A DNA stretch of 62,288 nucleotides, taken from contig JAGBHV010000044.1 in NCBI GenBank assembly GCA_017935325.1, positions 1 through 62,288 of the forward strand. The letters run 5' to 3'. A program made the position numbers and the translations under genes. The notes beneath the pieces were generated by a model that was not told the DNA's origin, did not search any database, and saw only the letters and a program-made list of their open reading frames with translations. Of this stretch, positions 60,361-62,288 are shown one piece after another. The stretch comes from Clostridia bacterium (GTDB lineage: Bacteria; Bacillota; Clostridia; Oscillospirales; Acutalibacteraceae). Every line of letters begins with the position of its first letter. Within the stretch, counting starts at the first letter, position 1.

Positions 60361-61914
60361 ATGAAAAAAGTATTATCAATTTTATTGGCAGTATTGATGG
60401 TTGCTTCAATGTTCAGCATAATGTCATTTGCTGAAGGCGAAGCAGAAGAAGTAAAAGTTATGAAAAAGTATGCCGGCGGCACAAGTGCTAACTCTTACAG
60501 CTACAGAGAAGGCCGTCCCAACAAAGCATGGAAGGTTGAATATCTCAATCCCGACGGCAGAGGTAAAGCTATTATCGAAGGCATCAACAAAGATGTAGCA
60601 TCAGGCGATTATGCAGCATACTACATTTATATTCAGGGTGGTTCCACAACTGCTATCACAATCAGTGATATCATCGGTACAGAAAAAACACCTGTTTACA
60701 TTGAAATCACTGAAGGTCTTATGACAGCACCCCTTTTCGCAAGTGACAGCCTTGAAACTAAAGCTCCCGCAATCACACTTGAAGATTGCGAATATGTTAC
60801 ACTCAAAGGTATCGCTGCAAAATCATCTATCTACAACGGTATTGAAGTAAGAAACTGTAAAAACGTTACTCTTGAAAACATTGAATTCAAAAACGTAGGT
60901 TACACAGACTATTCTTTCCCCTCAACAGCAGAAGATGGCACAGAAACATATCCCGATATGGATACAACAAATCTCCTTGCAAAGGGTTCATCTCTCCTTA
61001 TCGGTGAAGGTAACACAGATATCGCAGTTATCGGTTGTAAATTTGAAAACTGCCGTGCAGGTGTTGTAGTTGACAGCACAAAACTTGAAGTTGAAGAAGA
61101 ACCTGCAGAACCTACACCTTCAGCAGAAGGCGAAGAAGGCACAGAAGAACCCGCAGCTCCCGTTGTGACATCAGGCGTTTCAATTACTGATTGTAGCTTC
61201 ACAAACATTAACGAAGCAGGCGTTATCCTCAACGGTGCAGATGATGTTACTGTATCAGGCGGTAAAGCAACAAACGTTGGTACTCTTGCAGAAGCTCAGA
61301 ACTATGACAACACATCCGTGGCAGTTGTTAAAGTTGTAAACTCAAAAGACGCAATCGTTGAAAAGATGTTCTCATCATACAACGTATCATTTGTAAACTT
61401 TGAAGGTTCAACAGGTAAAGTTCGTTTCAACGTTTCTGACAGCGACGGTGCAGGCTCAATCGGTGCAGGCGTTCTTGTTTATAACAACACATTTGTAAAC
61501 GCATCTGCTCTTGATATCGCAACAGCTAAAAACAACATTTTCGCAATGCTTATCGGTGAAAAAGTTAAAGTTGCTGACGGTGAAGCTAACTGCTACTACT
61601 GGACAAGTAAAGGCGACAGAAACTCAATTAAAAAGAACCCCAAATTTGCTAATGCATTTGATGGTACAGTTGAAGGCCAGGATCCTATCGATAACTACAG
61701 ACTTTCAACAATTTCTCCCTGCCTTGGTAAGGGTGTAAAAGTTGAAGACGATATGGGCACAACAGACTTCTATGGCAACGAAATCGGCTCATCAATCAAC
61801 ATCGGTGCTGACCAGGGCGCAGGTGCAGACGCAACAACAGAAATCGTAAGTGATTTTGTTGATTTCTTCAATTACATCATCGCAGTTATCAAAAACTTCC
61901 TTGGTATTGAATAA
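60361..61914 (+). CDS. Secreted right-handed beta-helix protein (pectate-lyase-like fold)
   Basis: 517 residues, AAGGAGG upstream. Signal peptide MKKVLSILLAVLMVASMFSI. Repeated short strands form a parallel beta-helix (ITLEDCEYVTLKGIAAKSSI, then VRNCKNVTLENIEFKNVG, then VSITDCSFTNINEAGVILNG), as in PL9/PL1-like and carbohydrate-binding beta-helix proteins. Ca-binding and catalytic residues of a known polysaccharide lyase cannot be assigned with confidence. A Glu/Pro/Ala linker (EEEPAEPTPSAEGEEGTEEP) interrupts at about 240-265. It ends with a hydrophobic tail (VDFFNYIIAVIKNFLGIE). It follows the FGGY kinase by 28 nt and may liberate or bind the pathway's substrate. Confidence 0.85.
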   Translation: MKKVLSILLAVLMVASMFSIMSFAEGEAEEVKVMKKYAGGTSANSYSYREGRPNKAWKVEYLNPDGRGKAIIEGINKDVASGDYAAYYIYIQGGSTTAITISDIIGTEKTPVYIEITEGLMTAPLFASDSLETKAPAITLEDCEYVTLKGIAAKSSIYNGIEVRNCKNVTLENIEFKNVGYTDYSFPSTAEDGTETYPDMDTTNLLAKGSSLLIGEGNTDIAVIGCKFENCRAGVVVDSTKLEVEEEPAEPTPSAEGEEGTEEPAAPVVTSGVSITDCSFTNINEAGVILNGADDVTVSGGKATNVGTLAEAQNYDNTSVAVVKVVNSKDAIVEKMFSSYNVSFVNFEGSTGKVRFNVSDSDGAGSIGAGVLVYNNTFVNASALDIATAKNNIFAMLIGEKVKVADGEANCYYWTSKGDRNSIKKNPKFANAFDGTVEGQDPIDNYRLSTISPCLGKGVKVEDDMGTTDFYGNEIGSSINIGADQGAGADATTEIVSDFVDFFNYIIAVIKNFLGIE

Positions 61915-61951
61915 TAGTTTAAATCGGTTTAAGATTAACTGTTAATAACAG

Positions 61952-61979
61952 AAGCCTCCTCATCTGAGGAGGCTTTTTT
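61952..61979 (+). terminator. Terminator of the glycyl radical enzyme/beta-helix unit
   Basis: An 11-bp stem (61952-61962 with 61965-61975) followed by T run. Confidence 0.9.
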
Positions 61980-62017
61980 GTCCTTATAGAATGTATGTTG
62001 AAAATAATAACATAACG

Positions 62018-62263
62018 ATAAATTATAATTTACCGCGGTATTAAAATCAGCATCGTAGGGGCGGATGCCCACATCCGCCCGAATAAATTCACACAAAATC
62101 TGACGGGTCGATGTAGGCATCGACCCCTACAATGTAAAATCGAATATACATATAAATTATAATTTATTGTGCAATTATTTTTAACATCGTAGGGGCGCCC
62201 ATTGGGCGTCCGCCTGAAAATTACGCATAATTTAACGGGTCGTCGAGGACGCCGACCCCTACG
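62018..62263. repeat. Two tandem palindromic intergenic repeats
   Basis: Two units, each starting with ATAAATTATAATTTA (62018 and 62152, period 134) and carrying a palindromic core: 62054-62130 and 62188-62263. Each core begins CGTAGGGGCG, contains two internal inverted repeats (GGGCGG/CCGCCC-type and GGGTCG/CGACCC-type) and ends CGACCCCTAC, so the outer ends are inverted copies. Each is about 76 nt, noncoding, and looks like a REP/MITE-type family. The rest of 61915-62288 contains only the terminator; I see no gene in it. Confidence 0.75.
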
Positions 62264-62288
62264 AAATCTCAATTTAATTTTAACACTC

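Overview
The window reads as a chromosomal segment of a low-GC, strictly anaerobic, Gram-positive Clostridia bacterium, most like the gut or rumen Oscillospirales/Ruminococcaceae type. The evidence is a CIRCE-controlled groES-groL pair, A-type RNase P RNA, an LCP-family cell-wall protein, an oxygen-sensitive glycyl radical enzyme, strong AGGAGG ribosome sites, near-consensus sigma-A promoters with 17-bp spacers, and secreted proteins ending in dockerin-like duplicated Ca-loop modules. No rRNA, tRNA, CRISPR array or intact mobile element was seen.

Layout. 1-3.9 kb: two tandem paralogous secreted dockerin-like proteins, the first cut by the window edge. 3.9-6.5 kb: queT behind a preQ1-I-like leader, nth, then a divergent XRE regulator/membrane protein pair sharing a consensus promoter that contains a palindrome. 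6.6-10.1 kb: groL-groES with CIRCE, and a secreted GH25 lysozyme with a dockerin-like tail. 10.4-12.9 kb: mgsA, a secreted LCAT-like hydrolase and a NimA-like flavoprotein. 12.9-13.3 kb: decayed fragments of a mobile element (serine recombinase C-terminus and Mob/Pre). 13.5-20.4 kb: a locus with two compact cobalamin-riboswitch-like leaders, a small HNH-repeat-like protein, a secreted DUF4430 (transcobalamin-like) protein, a PQQ-type beta-propeller, a complete ECF transporter (T, fused A-A', S) and a DUF4430 lipoprotein. I read this as a Gram-positive vitamin B12 capture and uptake system.

20.5-27.2 kb (minus strand): rlmD with its C-terminal domain split off as a separate 75-residue gene, a second secreted hydrolase, and a GH38 alpha-mannosidase. 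27.4-41.3 kb: a divergent EF-G-like GTPase, glutamate dehydrogenase, an operon of GH2 glycosidase/phosphodiesterase/cysteine synthase, metallophosphoesterases, a PfkB kinase, a Dabb protein, rnpB, an LCP protein, a purple-acid-phosphatase-like protein and a Cys-rich protein. 41.3-46.0 kb (minus): azlCD and three tandem paralogous secreted metallophosphoesterases. 46.1-52.6 kb: a SurA/PrsA-like lipoprotein, a C_GCAxxG_C_C protein, a large secreted papain-like protease, and rfbA-rfbC-rfbD without rfbB. 52.8-55.6 kb (minus): a small Cys-rich membrane protein, metY, and an ApgM-family protein that may be a homoserine kinase.

55.8-61.9 kb: the second locus of interest. A radical SAM activase, a glycyl radical enzyme with an unusual glycyl motif (RIHGT), an FGGY sugar/polyol kinase and a secreted beta-helix protein form one co-directional unit that looks like an uncharacterised anaerobic carbohydrate pathway. 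The window ends in two tandem palindromic intergenic repeats. Several secreted proteins across the window share a short aromatic/hydrophobic C-terminal tail that ends at the stop codon, possibly a surface-retention signal.
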